A stretch of DNA of 64,000 bases from the NCBI RefSeq assembly GCF_026410925.1, contig NZ_CP112972.1, forward strand, positions 434,001 through 498,000. The letters are read 5' to 3'. This document shows, in pieces, positions 8,660 through 16,667 of the stretch. Below the pieces are notes generated by a model that did no database searches, was not told where the DNA came from, and saw only the letters and a list, made by a program, of their open reading frames with translations. The stretch is from Halovenus salina. Lineage in GTDB: Archaea > Halobacteriota > Halobacteria > Halobacteriales > Haloarculaceae. Position 1 is the first letter of the stretch. Each line of letters starts with the position of its first letter. The translations under genes were made by a program, and so were the position numbers.

Positions 8660-9685
8660 TCACAAAAGTGAGTAGATATTGTCCCTATACTCTTCCCGGA
8701 CCCGGTTGCCCCAGTCGTGGGTGTAGGTATCGATAACGTCCTTCGCGACATCGCCGCGAAGGTACTTGACGACGCCGCGGTCACCGGTCCTGTCACGGAG
8801 ATGTGTCGTGAAGAAATGGCGGAAGTAGTGTGGGGTGACGTTCTCTTCGGGACCGCCGCCCTCCCGGTACCAGCCGTACTCTCGAGCGTGTGTTTCGATA
8901 AGGTGGTGAACCATGGCAGGAGAGAGTCGCTTGCCCCAGTCGTCGCTCGTGCTGACAAACAGTGGGTCTGCATCCGAGACGGGGTCCGGCCGGGCGGCCA
9001 GCCACTCAGTGAGGACCGCCTGCAACTCATCGTCGACGGGAATTGTTGTCGCCCGTTTTCGCTTGTTTGAGGCCGACCGGCGTTCGCCGTTGTACACTGT
9101 GCCGTTTGCGGGCGCGCTGTCGATGTACAGCGAATCTGGTCGTCCATCTAGTCGTGGCCTGTGTGTGGATTCAATCGGCGACTCGGCGAGGAATACGTCG
9201 CGTGTATCCAAATTACACAGCTCACCGGCCCTGATGCCTGTCTTCAAGAGCATCATCAGCACGGCTCTGTCTAGAGGATGTGTGGCGCTTTCGAGAAATG
9301 ATCGCATCGCAGTGACCGAAATATCCCGCCTGGTGGGGTCTGTGTTGATCGATTCGTCGAGTTCTTCGACAACAATCGCCATCGGATTGTTATCGAACAC
9401 GTCGACTCTGGTCATGTAGTCGTAAAATCGATGGAGATAGGATGCGTATGTTGCCACAGTACTCGACGCGACCTCTCCGCGTAGTTGGTGGATGTACGCC
9501 ATGCAGTCTCGGTGGTTGGCTCCACTGAGCGAGAGGTCTCGGGAAGAGAGGTACGTCTCGAAATCGCGGAGAACTCGCTCGTAGGCGGCCTGTGTGCGTG
9601 GTGATTTCCCCTGGTATCGGATGTCGTCGAGGAAGTACTCCACGTGGTCTTGAGTACTCGACTGCTGGGTACTCGTGTTGCTCAT
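8660..9685 (-). CDS. Tyrosine recombinase / integrase (XerC/D-like)
   Basis: A 341-residue full-length tyrosine recombinase. The N-terminal SAM-like core-binding domain (about residues 10-100) precedes the catalytic domain, with GIRAGEL (catalytic Arg near 160), HYFRHFF (His-x-x-Arg near 295) and a terminal VIDTYTH (nucleophilic Tyr). It overlaps the upstream DUF5805 gene by four bases (ATGA), so the pair is translationally coupled. It could mobilise the element to its right or be left from another one. Confidence 0.85.
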   Translation of the reverse strand: MSNTSTQQSSTQDHVEYFLDDIRYQGKSPRTQAAYERVLRDFETYLSSRDLSLSGANHRDCMAYIHQLRGEVASSTVATYASYLHRFYDYMTRVDVFDNNPMAIVVEELDESINTDPTRRDISVTAMRSFLESATHPLDRAVLMMLLKTGIRAGELCNLDTRDVFLAESPIESTHRPRLDGRPDSLYIDSAPANGTVYNGERRSASNKRKRATTIPVDDELQAVLTEWLAARPDPVSDADPLFVSTSDDWGKRLSPAMVHHLIETHAREYGWYREGGGPEENVTPHYFRHFFTTHLRDRTGDRGVVKYLRGDVAKDVIDTYTHDWGNRVREEYRDNIYSLL

Positions 9686-10095
9686 GTGTCTTTCTCAGAT
9701 TCGAGGACGTATCCTCCGTCACGTCCGCTGTATCGAACAGACCCACTCTCCTGTAGTTCCTGGAGAGTCTCCTCAAGTTGTGTCTCGATATCCCCCGTCA
9801 CCGCTGCCAGCAGCTCGTCCCACGACAGACAGTCCTGTTCGTCGAGAATCTCGAGTATCTGGGCCCGGAGGCTGGAATCGGAGCGTTGCTCGCCGCCCGC
9901 CTCGCTGTCCTGGTGGCTCTCGACAGCAGGCTCACCCCCAAATCCCCTGCGTCCAGCCTGCACCATCGTCTTGACGAACTCACTTCTGCTCATATCGAGT
10001 TCATCGGCGTGTTCGTCCCACATTTCGCGCTGATAGGCCGGGACGTATACCTGGACAACAGTCCGAGATGTGTCGACATCTGGGTCCGTGGCCAT
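9682..10095 (-). CDS. DUF5805-like protein coupled to the integrase
   Basis: A 137-residue protein. Residues 10-50 (RTVVQVYVPAYQREMWDEHA and MSRSEFVKTMVQAGRRGF) resemble a ribbon-helix-helix-like DNA-binding segment, and the C-terminal half (ILEILDEQDCLSWDELLAAV, then GSVRYSGRDGGY) looks like a winged helix. Such proteins commonly precede haloarchaeal integrases and may control integrase expression or act as excision factors; that role is inferred. It shares ATGA with the integrase gene. Confidence 0.7.
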   Translation of the reverse strand: MATDPDVDTSRTVVQVYVPAYQREMWDEHADELDMSRSEFVKTMVQAGRRGFGGEPAVESHQDSEAGGEQRSDSSLRAQILEILDEQDCLSWDELLAAVTGDIETQLEETLQELQESGSVRYSGRDGGYVLESEKDT

Positions 10096-10266
10096 ACGTT
10101 GTGGTCGCTTCCTATCCCCTTCAATCTAGTTCATCCACCGGAAGAAAGAGCACCCTCTGGAAGACCGGTGCTATTCCTATTATAACCTATCGTAAGCAAC
10201 AAAATTGCTGAGTCTCCCCCGCAATCCTGACAAATTTATTACTATTGGTGGCGTAGTGATATTACA

Positions 10267-10294
10267 CTCCAATCTAAAGACCCTGATATGTTTA
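10267..10294 (+). repeat. Direct repeat, possible left attachment site
   Basis: These 28 bases match 30061-30088 at about 24 positions, including an uninterrupted ATCTAAAGACCCT. The two copies bracket the block that contains all six CCCGCATGCGGG palindromes. They could be attachment-site repeats; a promoter-like element is the alternative, since a partial third copy occurs near 30145. No tRNA gene is seen at either copy. Confidence 0.35.
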
Positions 10295-10354
10295 GAGCCT
10301 TACTGTTTCAGAGTCTCCCGGCGATTCACCAGCCTAGGCGACTCTGTGCAGTCT

Positions 10355-10403
10355 CCGACTCTTAGGGGTGTCAGGCTGTCTAGTCGTCTAGTATCAGAGT
10401 CGG
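10355..10403 (+). promoter_or_regulatory. Leader hairpin overlapping the ribosome binding site of the 10417 gene
   Basis: CCGACTCT (10355-10362) can pair with AGAGTCGG (10396-10403). The 3' arm runs into the Shine-Dalgarno sequence GGAGGTG (10403-10409) of the GTG start at 10417, so pairing could modulate translation. The pairing is read from sequence; its function is inferred. Confidence 0.4.
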
Positions 10404-10416
10404 GAGGTGTTCTGTC

Positions 10417-11007
10417 GTGAGTTCCACCTTCGAGTGGTCCGCCGACACCGACGCCGTCGACGAGCAACTCGGCGAGCCGTCGCCGCTTCGGTTCCCCGAC
10501 GAGTTCGAGTTCTCGACGAGCTGGGAACGCGCCCAGACCGAGGCTGACGAGGGAGGTCCTCTCAACGACGCCGAGCGCATGGTCTACCTGGAGGAGTCGA
10601 GCAAGCCTCACCGTGTTGTGTTTGTGCTCGACGGTGCCCGGCTTCGCGCCAGATGTCCCTGCGCCGGCTATCATTACCGCGACTGGTGCGCCCACGTCGC
10701 CTCTCTGTGGTGGCAGTGGGTCCGCGGGGAGATCGTCGTCACCCACCGGCAGACCGGCCGCGAGTACGAGATGCCCCCGCGCTGGCTGCGCTTCGGCGAG
10801 CATCGGCACGCCGTCGAGGAGGAGGCCGTCGACGGCCTCACGAGCGCCGAGCTCGACGCGTACCTCACCTGCGACCTCGGAGACGCTGGCGTCCGCGAGT
10901 ACGCCCGCCTCACAGACCGCAGCCCCGGCACTGTTGGGAACCTTCTTGGCCGAGCACGCCAGAAGGTCGACAACGGTGTTGCCTACACGGACGGTGGTCA
11001 ACGATGA
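10417..11007 (+). CDS. SWIM zinc-finger protein with C-terminal helix-turn-helix
   Basis: A 196-residue protein starting at GTG behind a strong GGAGGTG. The middle carries a SWIM-type zinc motif, CPCAGYHYRDWCAH (C-x-C...C-x-H, residues about 86-99). The C-terminus (REYARLTDRSPGTVGNLLGRARQKV) resembles a sigma-factor/resolvase-like helix-turn-helix. SWIM proteins with such tails are common in haloarchaeal plasmids and proviruses; a DNA-binding or replication-linked role is likely but unproven. First gene of the left plus-strand train. Confidence 0.75.
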   Translation: MSSTFEWSADTDAVDEQLGEPSPLRFPDEFEFSTSWERAQTEADEGGPLNDAERMVYLEESSKPHRVVFVLDGARLRARCPCAGYHYRDWCAHVASLWWQWVRGEIVVTHRQTGREYEMPPRWLRFGEHRHAVEEEAVDGLTSAELDAYLTCDLGDAGVREYARLTDRSPGTVGNLLGRARQKVDNGVAYTDGGQR

Positions 11008-11023
11008 CCCGCCGAACCCCCCA

Positions 11024-11035
11024 CCCGCATGCGGG
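11024..11035. repeat. Element palindrome, copy 1
   Basis: CCCGCATGCGGG, flanked by CCCCCCA and GTA. First of six copies, all inside the 10-30 kb element. This one lies just after the SWIM gene. Confidence 0.85.
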
Positions 11036-11193
11036 GTACGGTTCCGAGGGCTTCGGAGCATCACACGCGAACACCCACCCGCGATACCCCCTCTTTCGTA
11101 GAACCCCCACGGGTGTGCATACGAATACCGTCTCGCCGCGCCGTCTGCGTATTCACGGCGTATGCAAGATATGCAAATCGGGGGGTCGATAAT

Positions 11194-11640
11194 ATGACGA
11201 TGGACTGGAACCCGGACAGCCGAATATCCTTCGGGTGTTCATCAGACGCTATCGACGCGCTCGACGAGATCGCCGACAGAGAAGGAATGAATCGGAGCGA
11301 GAAACTCCGCGAGCTGGTCGAAGACGAGATTCGGAAGAAGACTAACGTCGGTGGCCCCGCCGCCGACCTACCCGACGATGACGAGCTAGCAGCCGCCTAT
11401 CAGACGCTCCACGAGGAAGTGTTCGCCGAGCACCGGTCCCGCCCGAAAATGCGGATGGAAGAAGCAGAGAGCCTGCTATACTCGAAGCAAATCCCGAAAG
11501 ATAGTGTCGTCGACAAGCTCATCAAGCCGCTGGAACGGCAGGGATACGTGACGATTGGCTGGGGAATGTCGGAGGTATGGATCGGAGTTCGGCCGATGGA
11601 CCACCAGACCGACGGCGAGCCCGCGGAGGCCACAGCATGA
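11194..11640 (+). CDS. Ribbon-helix-helix (CopG-like) protein
   Basis: About 148 residues starting MTMDWNPDSRISF. Residues 5-50 (RISFGCSSDAIDALDEIADREGMNRSEKLRELVEDEI) fit a CopG/Arc ribbon-helix-helix domain, with a beta strand, two helices and the MNRSEKLRELV second helix. The C-terminal half (MRMEEAESLLYSKQIPKDSVVDKLIKPLERQGYV) looks like a winged helix. Probably a provirus regulator. The frame is open upstream to 11029, but that part spans the palindrome and reads as non-coding. Confidence 0.7.
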   Translation: MTMDWNPDSRISFGCSSDAIDALDEIADREGMNRSEKLRELVEDEIRKKTNVGGPAADLPDDDELAAAYQTLHEEVFAEHRSRPKMRMEEAESLLYSKQIPKDSVVDKLIKPLERQGYVTIGWGMSEVWIGVRPMDHQTDGEPAEATA

Positions 11641-11875
11641 CCGGTCAGTCTACAGACGGTAGTGACCGATGACAGGACAGACCTGTCAGTGATTTATTAG
11701 AACTGCCGTGCAGAGCGTCAGAGCGTGAGTGGCACCGTAAAAAGAGAGAATACCTATCGGTTTAGTTTTAGAGGGCTTCTACAGCCAGAGCATTTAGTCA
11801 GTGTCACACAGACTCCGTTCTACTGCGTCCCTCAGAGCGTCTCTCTTGCAAAACTATGGGAAGAGAGTTAGCGTT
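11641..11875 (+). other. Interrupted end of the left plus-strand train
   Basis: Right after the CopG-like gene, an ATG overlapping its stop opens only 11 codons (MTGQSTDGSDR) before a stop. The 19 bases at 11646-11664 recur almost unchanged at 14337-14355, in the 35-codon frame beyond the propeller gene. The train appears to have been broken here. Nothing else is recognised. Confidence 0.4.
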
Positions 11876-11883
11876 TGTCACAC

Positions 11884-12580
11884 GGTAGTGTTCAGATAAG
11901 CTGATTCCATGCGAAACTAAATGATCTGAGCCAGTCGTCAGCTGTGTCTGCTTCGGCGTTGCTGAAACAGTTTGAAAACGAATATGTTCGTCGTTTCACC
12001 TCACGAAAGACACGTTCGACGCTATTCCGATTTCCATGGCGTTCGTATCTGAAATCGAGGCCGTGCCGAGAGCAGGCGTCTTTCAGTTGCGGTGCGCCAT
12101 CGATGAGAAACACCGCGTCGTCGACGTCGTGTTTCTCACGAAGTTCGGCAAAGAATGCGTGAGAAAGAACGTTCGTTCTCGTTGGTTCAAGCTTTGTATG
12201 CAGTAATTTGTTCGTTGCTGGATCGACAGCGGCGTACAGCCAGTACTGCTCGTCATTGAGTTGGATCACGGTTTCGTCGACCGCAACGTGATCCGGATTT
12301 TGTCCGTCTTCGGGCTGTAGATCTGCCTTGTGAACCCAGTTGTGAACTGTAGAACGTGCACGTTCGACACCAAATATTTCGAGAATAGAAACAGTATTCG
12401 AAAGCGATAATCCAGCAATATGCAGTTGAATACTGAGCTTCATCAGAAATCGCGGTGTCGCTTCGCGTTCAATAAACTCTAAGTCGATCTGGTCGATACT
12501 ACCGCTGAGGCGGATGTTTTTGGACATAGGCACTCAAAAAACGCTCCGCCTCGCCTTTCAATCCTTATCTGAACACCGCC
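11884..12580 (-). mobile_element. IS6-family insertion sequence, copy A
   Basis: A complete 697-bp element with inverted ends starting GGTAGTGTTCAGATAAG (left) and GGCGGTGTTCAGATAAG (right, complement). It is flanked by a perfect 8-bp target duplication, TGTCACAC (11876-11883 and 12581-12588). Eight-bp duplications and a single transposase of about 210 residues are the IS6 hallmark. It sits 43 bp upstream of the beta-propeller gene and may supply or disrupt that gene's promoter. Confidence 0.95.
11892..12533 (-). CDS. IS6-family transposase (copy A)
   Basis: A 213-residue DDE transposase. After an N-terminal helix-turn-helix region (SLSNTVSILEIFGVERARSTVHNWVHK) come the catalytic residues: Asp in VAVDETVI (near 84), Asp in FLIDGAP (near 147) and Glu in NSVERVFREVKRRT (near 176). 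The C-terminus DDWLRSFSFAWNQLI is intact, unlike copy B. Length is normal for haloarchaeal IS6 transposases, so the element may be active. Confidence 0.9.
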   Translation of the reverse strand: MPMSKNIRLSGSIDQIDLEFIEREATPRFLMKLSIQLHIAGLSLSNTVSILEIFGVERARSTVHNWVHKADLQPEDGQNPDHVAVDETVIQLNDEQYWLYAAVDPATNKLLHTKLEPTRTNVLSHAFFAELREKHDVDDAVFLIDGAPQLKDACSRHGLDFRYERHGNRNSVERVFREVKRRTYSFSNCFSNAEADTADDWLRSFSFAWNQLI

Positions 12581-12622
12581 TGTCACACCATCTATTTCAA
12601 CTAATGTGTGAAATCATAATAT

Positions 12623-14095
12623 ATGACTGAAACACCCCGTCATACGCTGGCTGTCTCACGTAGAACAGTGCTGGAAACAGTTGGCATGGCCGGCCTTGTG
12701 GCCACCCTGGGAAGTGGATCAGTTGGTGCTCAAACTGCTGACAGGGTGCTATGGAGCTTCGAAACTGGCGGTTATATACGTTCGTCACCGACAGTAGCGG
12801 ATGGGACAGTCTTCGTCGGCAACTATGACAGCAACCTGTACGCGGTGGATGCCGAGACAGGCGACGAACAGTGGACCTTCGAAACTGACGGTAGTGTTTT
12901 CTCGTCACCGACAGTAGTGGATGGGACAGTCTTCGTCGGTAGCTTTGACAGCAACCTGTACGCGGTGGATGCTGAGACAGGCGACGAACAGTGGGCTTTC
13001 GAAACCGGCGATGGGTTTTGGTCGTCACCGACAGTAGTGGATGGGACAGTCTTCGTCGGCAGCGCTGACAGCAACCTGTACGCGGTGGATGCCGAGACAG
13101 GCGACGAACAGTGGACCTTCGAAACCGGCGATCAGGTTCGGTCGTCACCGACAGTAGTGGATGGGACAGTCTTCGTCGGCAGCCATGACAACCACCTGTA
13201 CGCGGTGGATGCCGAGACAGGCGACGAACAGTGGGCTTTCGAAACTGGCTCTCCGGTTGAGTCATCGCCGACAGTAGCGGATGGGGCAGTCTTCGTCGGC
13301 AGCCGTGACGGCAAGCTGTACGCGGTGGATGCTGAGACAGGCGACGAACAGTGGGCCTTCAGAGCCAGCGGACAGGTTAATTCATCACCGACAGTAGCGG
13401 ATGGGACAGTCTTCGTCGGCAGCAGTGCCGCCTATCTGTACGCGGTGGATGCCGAGACAGGCGACGAACAGTGGTCCTTCGAAACGGGTTATTGGGTTCG
13501 GTCGTCACCGACAGTAGCGGATCGGACAGTCTTCGTCGGCAGCGCTGACAGCAACCTGTACGCGGTGGATGCCGAGACAGGCGACGAACAGTGGGCCTTC
13601 GAAACCGGCGATACTGTTTGGTCGTCACCGACAGTAGCGGATGGGACAGTCTTCGTCGGCAGCTTTGACAGCAACCTGTACGCGATTAAGGCGAACGGGA
13701 ATGGAGACACGAGCACTGGCGAAGGCGAGAACGATTCCACGGCGACTGACAGCGACAGCGAGAGTAATGATACCGATGAGACTGATACCTCAAAGAATCC
13801 CACGGAGGCCGACGAGAATCCCAACGGCGAGAACGATTCCACGGCGACTGACAACGACAGCGAGAGTAATGATACCGATGAGACCGATACCACAAAGAGT
13901 CCCACGGAGGCCGACGAGACTCCCGACGGCGATACTGACTCCGAGGAACCCGGAGACGGCGGAGACTCAACCGGCAGCGAGAACAATAGCGATAACTCCG
14001 GCCCCGGATTTGGGATTGGCGGAGCAGTCGCCGGGCTCAGCGGCGCAGTGTACTTCCTGAAGCGGTGGACTGACGACGATCTTGGCGACCAATAG
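12623..14095 (+). CDS. Tat-exported eight-bladed PQQ-type beta-propeller surface protein
   Basis: A 490-residue protein. Residues 13-36 (SRRTVLETVGMAGLVATLG) form a twin-arginine signal. Eight 40-residue PQQ-like blades follow, each with SSPTV-x-DGTVFVG and LYAVDAETGDEQW; the encoding DNA repeats with an exact 120-bp period from about 12780 to 13690. A Ser/Thr/Asp/Glu-rich linker contains a 34-residue tandem duplication (ENDSTATD...). The C-terminus GPGFGIGGAVAGLSGAVYFL plus basic residues is a PGF-CTERM-like sorting and membrane anchor. It should be displayed on the cell surface; the ligand is unknown. The IS6 element lies directly upstream. Confidence 0.85.
   Translation: MTETPRHTLAVSRRTVLETVGMAGLVATLGSGSVGAQTADRVLWSFETGGYIRSSPTVADGTVFVGNYDSNLYAVDAETGDEQWTFETDGSVFSSPTVVDGTVFVGSFDSNLYAVDAETGDEQWAFETGDGFWSSPTVVDGTVFVGSADSNLYAVDAETGDEQWTFETGDQVRSSPTVVDGTVFVGSHDNHLYAVDAETGDEQWAFETGSPVESSPTVADGAVFVGSRDGKLYAVDAETGDEQWAFRASGQVNSSPTVADGTVFVGSSAAYLYAVDAETGDEQWSFETGYWVRSSPTVADRTVFVGSADSNLYAVDAETGDEQWAFETGDTVWSSPTVADGTVFVGSFDSNLYAIKANGNGDTSTGEGENDSTATDSDSESNDTDETDTSKNPTEADENPNGENDSTATDNDSESNDTDETDTTKSPTEADETPDGDTDSEEPGDGGDSTGSENNSDNSGPGFGIGGAVAGLSGAVYFLKRWTDDDLGDQ
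12780..13690 (+). repeat. 120-bp tandem repeats encoding propeller blades
   Basis: The block cgcggtggatgcYgagacag recurs at exactly 120-bp spacing (12841, 12961, 13081, 13201, 13321, 13441, 13561). Copies are nearly identical in DNA except at two short windows per unit. This indicates recent amplification or gene conversion rather than an ancient propeller. Confidence 0.9.
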
Positions 14096-14557
14096 CCAGG
14101 CTTTGGCTCTCTGGCACGTAACCGCTGGATCACCGAGACCACTGCTGGCGCAATGAGGGCTCGGTGCCAGCGCTTCCCTCTCTCGCGTTGACCGACCACT
14201 CCCGGGCGACGACAACCACACGCTCGCTTTGCAAGACTCGTGCCCTCCATCTTGTACGGCGTTTAGGAATGTACGAATACTAGTAAGACACTCAGCGGTC
14301 AGTCGAGCCGGGAACGGAAGGGTCCGACGATGAGTGAGTCTACAGACGGCAGTGAGCGGACGGTTCCGCGTAAGATTGGTGAAAAAATGGGTGGGACTGC
14401 TGACTCCACAATGAAGCTAGCAGCACTTGGGAATTAGTTCTTATCTATCTCTATCGATTTGGTATGCTATTTCCGGCCCGATATTTCACTCTAACAGGTA
14501 AACTTTAATCGCCAGTCTGTCCGTGCCTATTACAGTTCAACTTTCCACACATTCAAT
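14096..14557. other. Intergenic with a short open frame
   Basis: Mostly non-coding. A 35-codon frame at 14330-14437 (MSESTDGSERTVPRKIG...) starts with the 19-base sequence also present at 11646-11664; it may be the displaced head of a provirus gene. The last 100 bases are AT-rich. No terminator or RNA gene is recognised. Confidence 0.35.
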
Positions 14558-15523
14558 TCATTCTAAACGTAAGTCGCCTGAATCGTCGCTCTTAGACCCG
14601 TCTTCTATAGGTGAATTTGGGTCGCCCAGTTCCTCGAACATTTGATCAACGGCCTCGGACAATTCTTCTGCATCACCTAACTCTTCTACCGGCAATGGTG
14701 GATCTGTTACAAGATCGTCTAAGATTACATCGTTTGTCTCTTTAATTAATTGTTCGTATGATTCACAATCGGTTGCAAATCTTTCGGGGTCTAAGATTGG
14801 TTCAAAACTATCGTATAGTTTGATAAGTTCTGATATATCTTGTATTGTGGTAGTTAGGCTTTCTTTCTCTATATCGTTAATTCCCTTTATGACCTGCTTT
14901 TGCATTTCGCTTGAACGGGTTTCATTGACACCTTTAGCTGCTTTGAATCGCTTGATAAATCGAGGTAATTGATCGTCATATCCAGTTGAACTCCCGGTTA
15001 GTGAGGATCTATTAACATATCTTTGTTTATATCCCTGATAAATACCATCAATCATTTGGTCTATAGAATTAAAAAAATCGATATAGGATTCAATATTTGC
15101 CGCCCAGCAACGACTTCTGTATTTGACGGTAGTTGATGGTAGTCCTTCAAATTGGTGGGGATCATGGAGAACAACTACACCATCCTCGTTGGTTGAAAAC
15201 ACTTCTTCAGAAATAAAATATTCGAGGAGTGCTTCTGCGGTATCATCGTCGGTGATAGTACTCATTTGCCCCATATTCGATGTTCGAAGTGACTCGATAA
15301 TCGCGTCCCTTCGGAGCACTGCACTGTCTCCGTTGATAATTTCTTGTTTGTCAACAAGCCGGTCTTGCAGAATTGACCGAACTGCGTCTTCTAACCCATT
15401 ATTTCCCTTGAGCCAGTTACTTTTGATAGTCACTGTGTCGTCTGCCTCATCTTTCGGGACTGCTATGAGAATAGTTTCACCTTTGATTTCTTCCTCAAGA
15501 AACCGAGCGAATTTCCCTGCCAT
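14558..15523 (-). CDS. Hypothetical protein, AT-rich gene
   Basis: A 321-residue acidic protein beginning MAGKFARFLEEEIKGETILIAVPKDEADD, mainly helical by residue pattern and with no membrane segment. The C-terminal 60 residues are rich in Glu, Asp and Pro. I recognise no domain. Its lower GC content and different codon use compared with neighbours suggest it is a recent arrival in the element, next to an insertion-sequence remnant. A host-takeover or defence role is possible but unsupported. Confidence 0.6.
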   Translation of the reverse strand: MAGKFARFLEEEIKGETILIAVPKDEADDTVTIKSNWLKGNNGLEDAVRSILQDRLVDKQEIINGDSAVLRRDAIIESLRTSNMGQMSTITDDDTAEALLEYFISEEVFSTNEDGVVVLHDPHQFEGLPSTTVKYRSRCWAANIESYIDFFNSIDQMIDGIYQGYKQRYVNRSSLTGSSTGYDDQLPRFIKRFKAAKGVNETRSSEMQKQVIKGINDIEKESLTTTIQDISELIKLYDSFEPILDPERFATDCESYEQLIKETNDVILDDLVTDPPLPVEELGDAEELSEAVDQMFEELGDPNSPIEDGSKSDDSGDLRLE

Positions 15524-15604
15524 ATATTCATAATTTACTCATTATCACTTGCCTTTATCGGTGGTTGGTCGCACTACAATTCCTCTTGCGTTATAGAAAC
15601 ACTA

Positions 15605-15718
15605 GAGCCTGTCATAGAAACAATCTCATAGCTTGAGCTTCTCGCGGCCAGGATTGTTTCCCCGCTCGAAGCTGGTGATTGCAACGACGAGACGGGAACG
15701 TAGCGAAACGGGGGTTCA
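15605..15718 (-). pseudogene. 3' remnant of an IS4/IS5-type transposase gene
   Basis: The minus strand reads LRSRLVVAITSFERGNNPGREKLKL-stop, matching the C-terminus of the decayed transposase at 32.3 kb (LCLRLIVAISNYERGHNPGRTKLKTL-stop). The outer ends also match: GAGCCTGTCATAG here and GAGCGTGTCATAG at 32318. Only the last roughly 35 codons and one element end survive. Confidence 0.7.
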
Positions 15719-15720
15719 GA

Positions 15721-15873
15721 ATGACCTGTGAGACCGAGCTCGACACCGACCACATGAGCGCGGTCGACGCCCGCGCCGCCGAGCACCTTGTCGACCTGGA
15801 TCAGACCCACCTCGACGCCCGATTTTGGGGGACCGACACCCCCCACCCGCGCGCGGGGGGTGGTCAGGAGTGA
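15721..15873 (+). CDS. Small provirus protein with PHPRAGGG tail
   Basis: A 50-residue acidic protein (MTCETELDTDHMSAVDARAAEH...). Its C-terminus, TPHPRAGGGQE, is encoded by palindrome copy 2. The stop overlaps the GTG start of the next small gene (GTGA). Function unknown. The upstream transposase remnant shows its original promoter side has been replaced. Confidence 0.5.
   Translation: MTCETELDTDHMSAVDARAAEHLVDLDQTHLDARFWGTDTPHPRAGGGQE
15846..15857. repeat. Element palindrome, copy 2 (variant)
   Basis: CCCGCGCGCGGG replaces the usual CCCGCATGCGGG, still a perfect palindrome, with the same CCCCCA and GGGTGG flanks. The central change is self-compensating, which argues that symmetry is maintained. 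Confidence 0.8.
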
Positions 15874-15962
15874 GTGAGCTCGTCGAGCCGGTCATGCTCT
15901 ACGCCGGGCTCGCTGGCTTCTGGTATCTGCACGTCAAGCACCACTGGCAGAGCGTCGAGTAA
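15870..15962 (+). CDS. Small membrane peptide
   Basis: A 30-residue peptide starting at the GTG that overlaps the previous stop. A single hydrophobic segment (VMLYAGLAGFWYL) is followed by a basic/aromatic end. The GTGA coupling matches the other tiny genes of the element. Role unknown. It ends about 20 bases before the convergent nuclease-like gene. Confidence 0.45.
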   Translation: MSELVEPVMLYAGLAGFWYLHVKHHWQSVE

Positions 15963-15982
15963 GTCGCACCGTCGTCTATTTT

Positions 15983-16384
15983 TTAGAACAGCTCGCTTGC
16001 CGGGAGTTCTGCTTGTTCCGTGCCGCGCGGCTGGGTCTCGCCGTACCAGTCGATGTTCAGCGACCCAGCGCGGACGCTTCGAGAGTTCGTGACTCGGATG
16101 CCGTCGGCCTGGAGCTGGTAGACGACGAACACATAGTACCCGTTCGCTTTCGCTAGCGCCGCGTGTTGGTCTCGCCAGATTTTGAACCGAGACTGGTCAG
16201 CACGACCGCCCCGGCGATTCCTCGCCACTGCTTTGATTTCGACAGGCTGTCCGTTCTCAGGAACCTCAGCATCCATCCGAGCGCCGTGTATCTCGTCGTA
16301 GTTCCGTTCAAGGTCGTAGTGGTCCAGTACCCACGACTCGACACGCGCGCCGTAGAAGCCCGGCGAGCGTCGGCTGTCACCCAT
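15983..16384 (-). CDS. PD-(D/E)XK-like nuclease, putative
   Basis: A 133-residue soluble protein starting MGDSRRSPGFYGARVESWVLDHY. DAEVPENGQPVEIKAVA (about residues 38-54) has the Asp...Glu-x-Lys spacing of the PD-(D/E)XK nuclease core, with an upstream helix carrying Glu (VESWVLDHYDLERNYDE). It resembles Holliday-junction-resolvase or restriction-type folds. Last gene of the virion-type train; it could act in genome processing. Confidence 0.55.
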   Translation of the reverse strand: MGDSRRSPGFYGARVESWVLDHYDLERNYDEIHGARMDAEVPENGQPVEIKAVARNRRGGRADQSRFKIWRDQHAALAKANGYYVFVVYQLQADGIRVTNSRSVRAGSLNIDWYGETQPRGTEQAELPASELF

Positions 16385-16667
16385 CTGTGTCCCTCCAACG
16401 TTGTTCAATCCGATAGAGAGCCCAGAGCGTTGCGACGAGGAGGAGTGAAGCAACCAACAAGAGTTGTTCCGAGCCTTCGACGCCGGCGAGGAGTCCGTAA
16501 CCGCCCAGCCCCCCAATCAGGAGCACGAGAGCTATGAGATTCCGAGAAAATGGAGCGTAGTACCGTCCAAGAATCTTTCTGAGAAAGTCGCTGAAGCCGC
16601 GCCACGCCCGGCGAGCGAGCTTGTCGACGACCGTTTCCGGTGGTCCGTCGTGTTCTCGCCTGGTCAC
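16377..16667 (-). CDS. Two-helix membrane protein
   Basis: A 96-residue protein from a GTG that overlaps the upstream stop. A basic amphipathic N-terminus (KLARRAWRGFSDFLRKILGRYY) is followed by two transmembrane helices (LIALVLLIGGLGGYGLL and LLLVASLLLVATLWALY) and a charged tail. It overlaps the nuclease-like gene by eight bases. Probably part of the virion operon; function unknown. Confidence 0.6.
   Translation of the reverse strand: MTRREHDGPPETVVDKLARRAWRGFSDFLRKILGRYYAPFSRNLIALVLLIGGLGGYGLLAGVEGSEQLLLVASLLLVATLWALYRIEQRWRDTDG

Larger units (their letters stand above)
10096..10416. other. Divergent control region at the left side of the element
   Basis: This non-coding stretch separates the integrase pair from the plus-strand train at 10417. 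It holds the direct-repeat copy at 10267-10294 (ATCTAAAGACCCT core) and, just before the start at 10417, a hairpin that reaches into the Shine-Dalgarno sequence. No gene is supported. Confidence 0.5.

Noticed and set aside
12780-13690. A CRISPR-like repeat array
   Set aside because: The 120-bp period is in frame and encodes PQQ-type blades; units are not short repeats separated by unique spacers.
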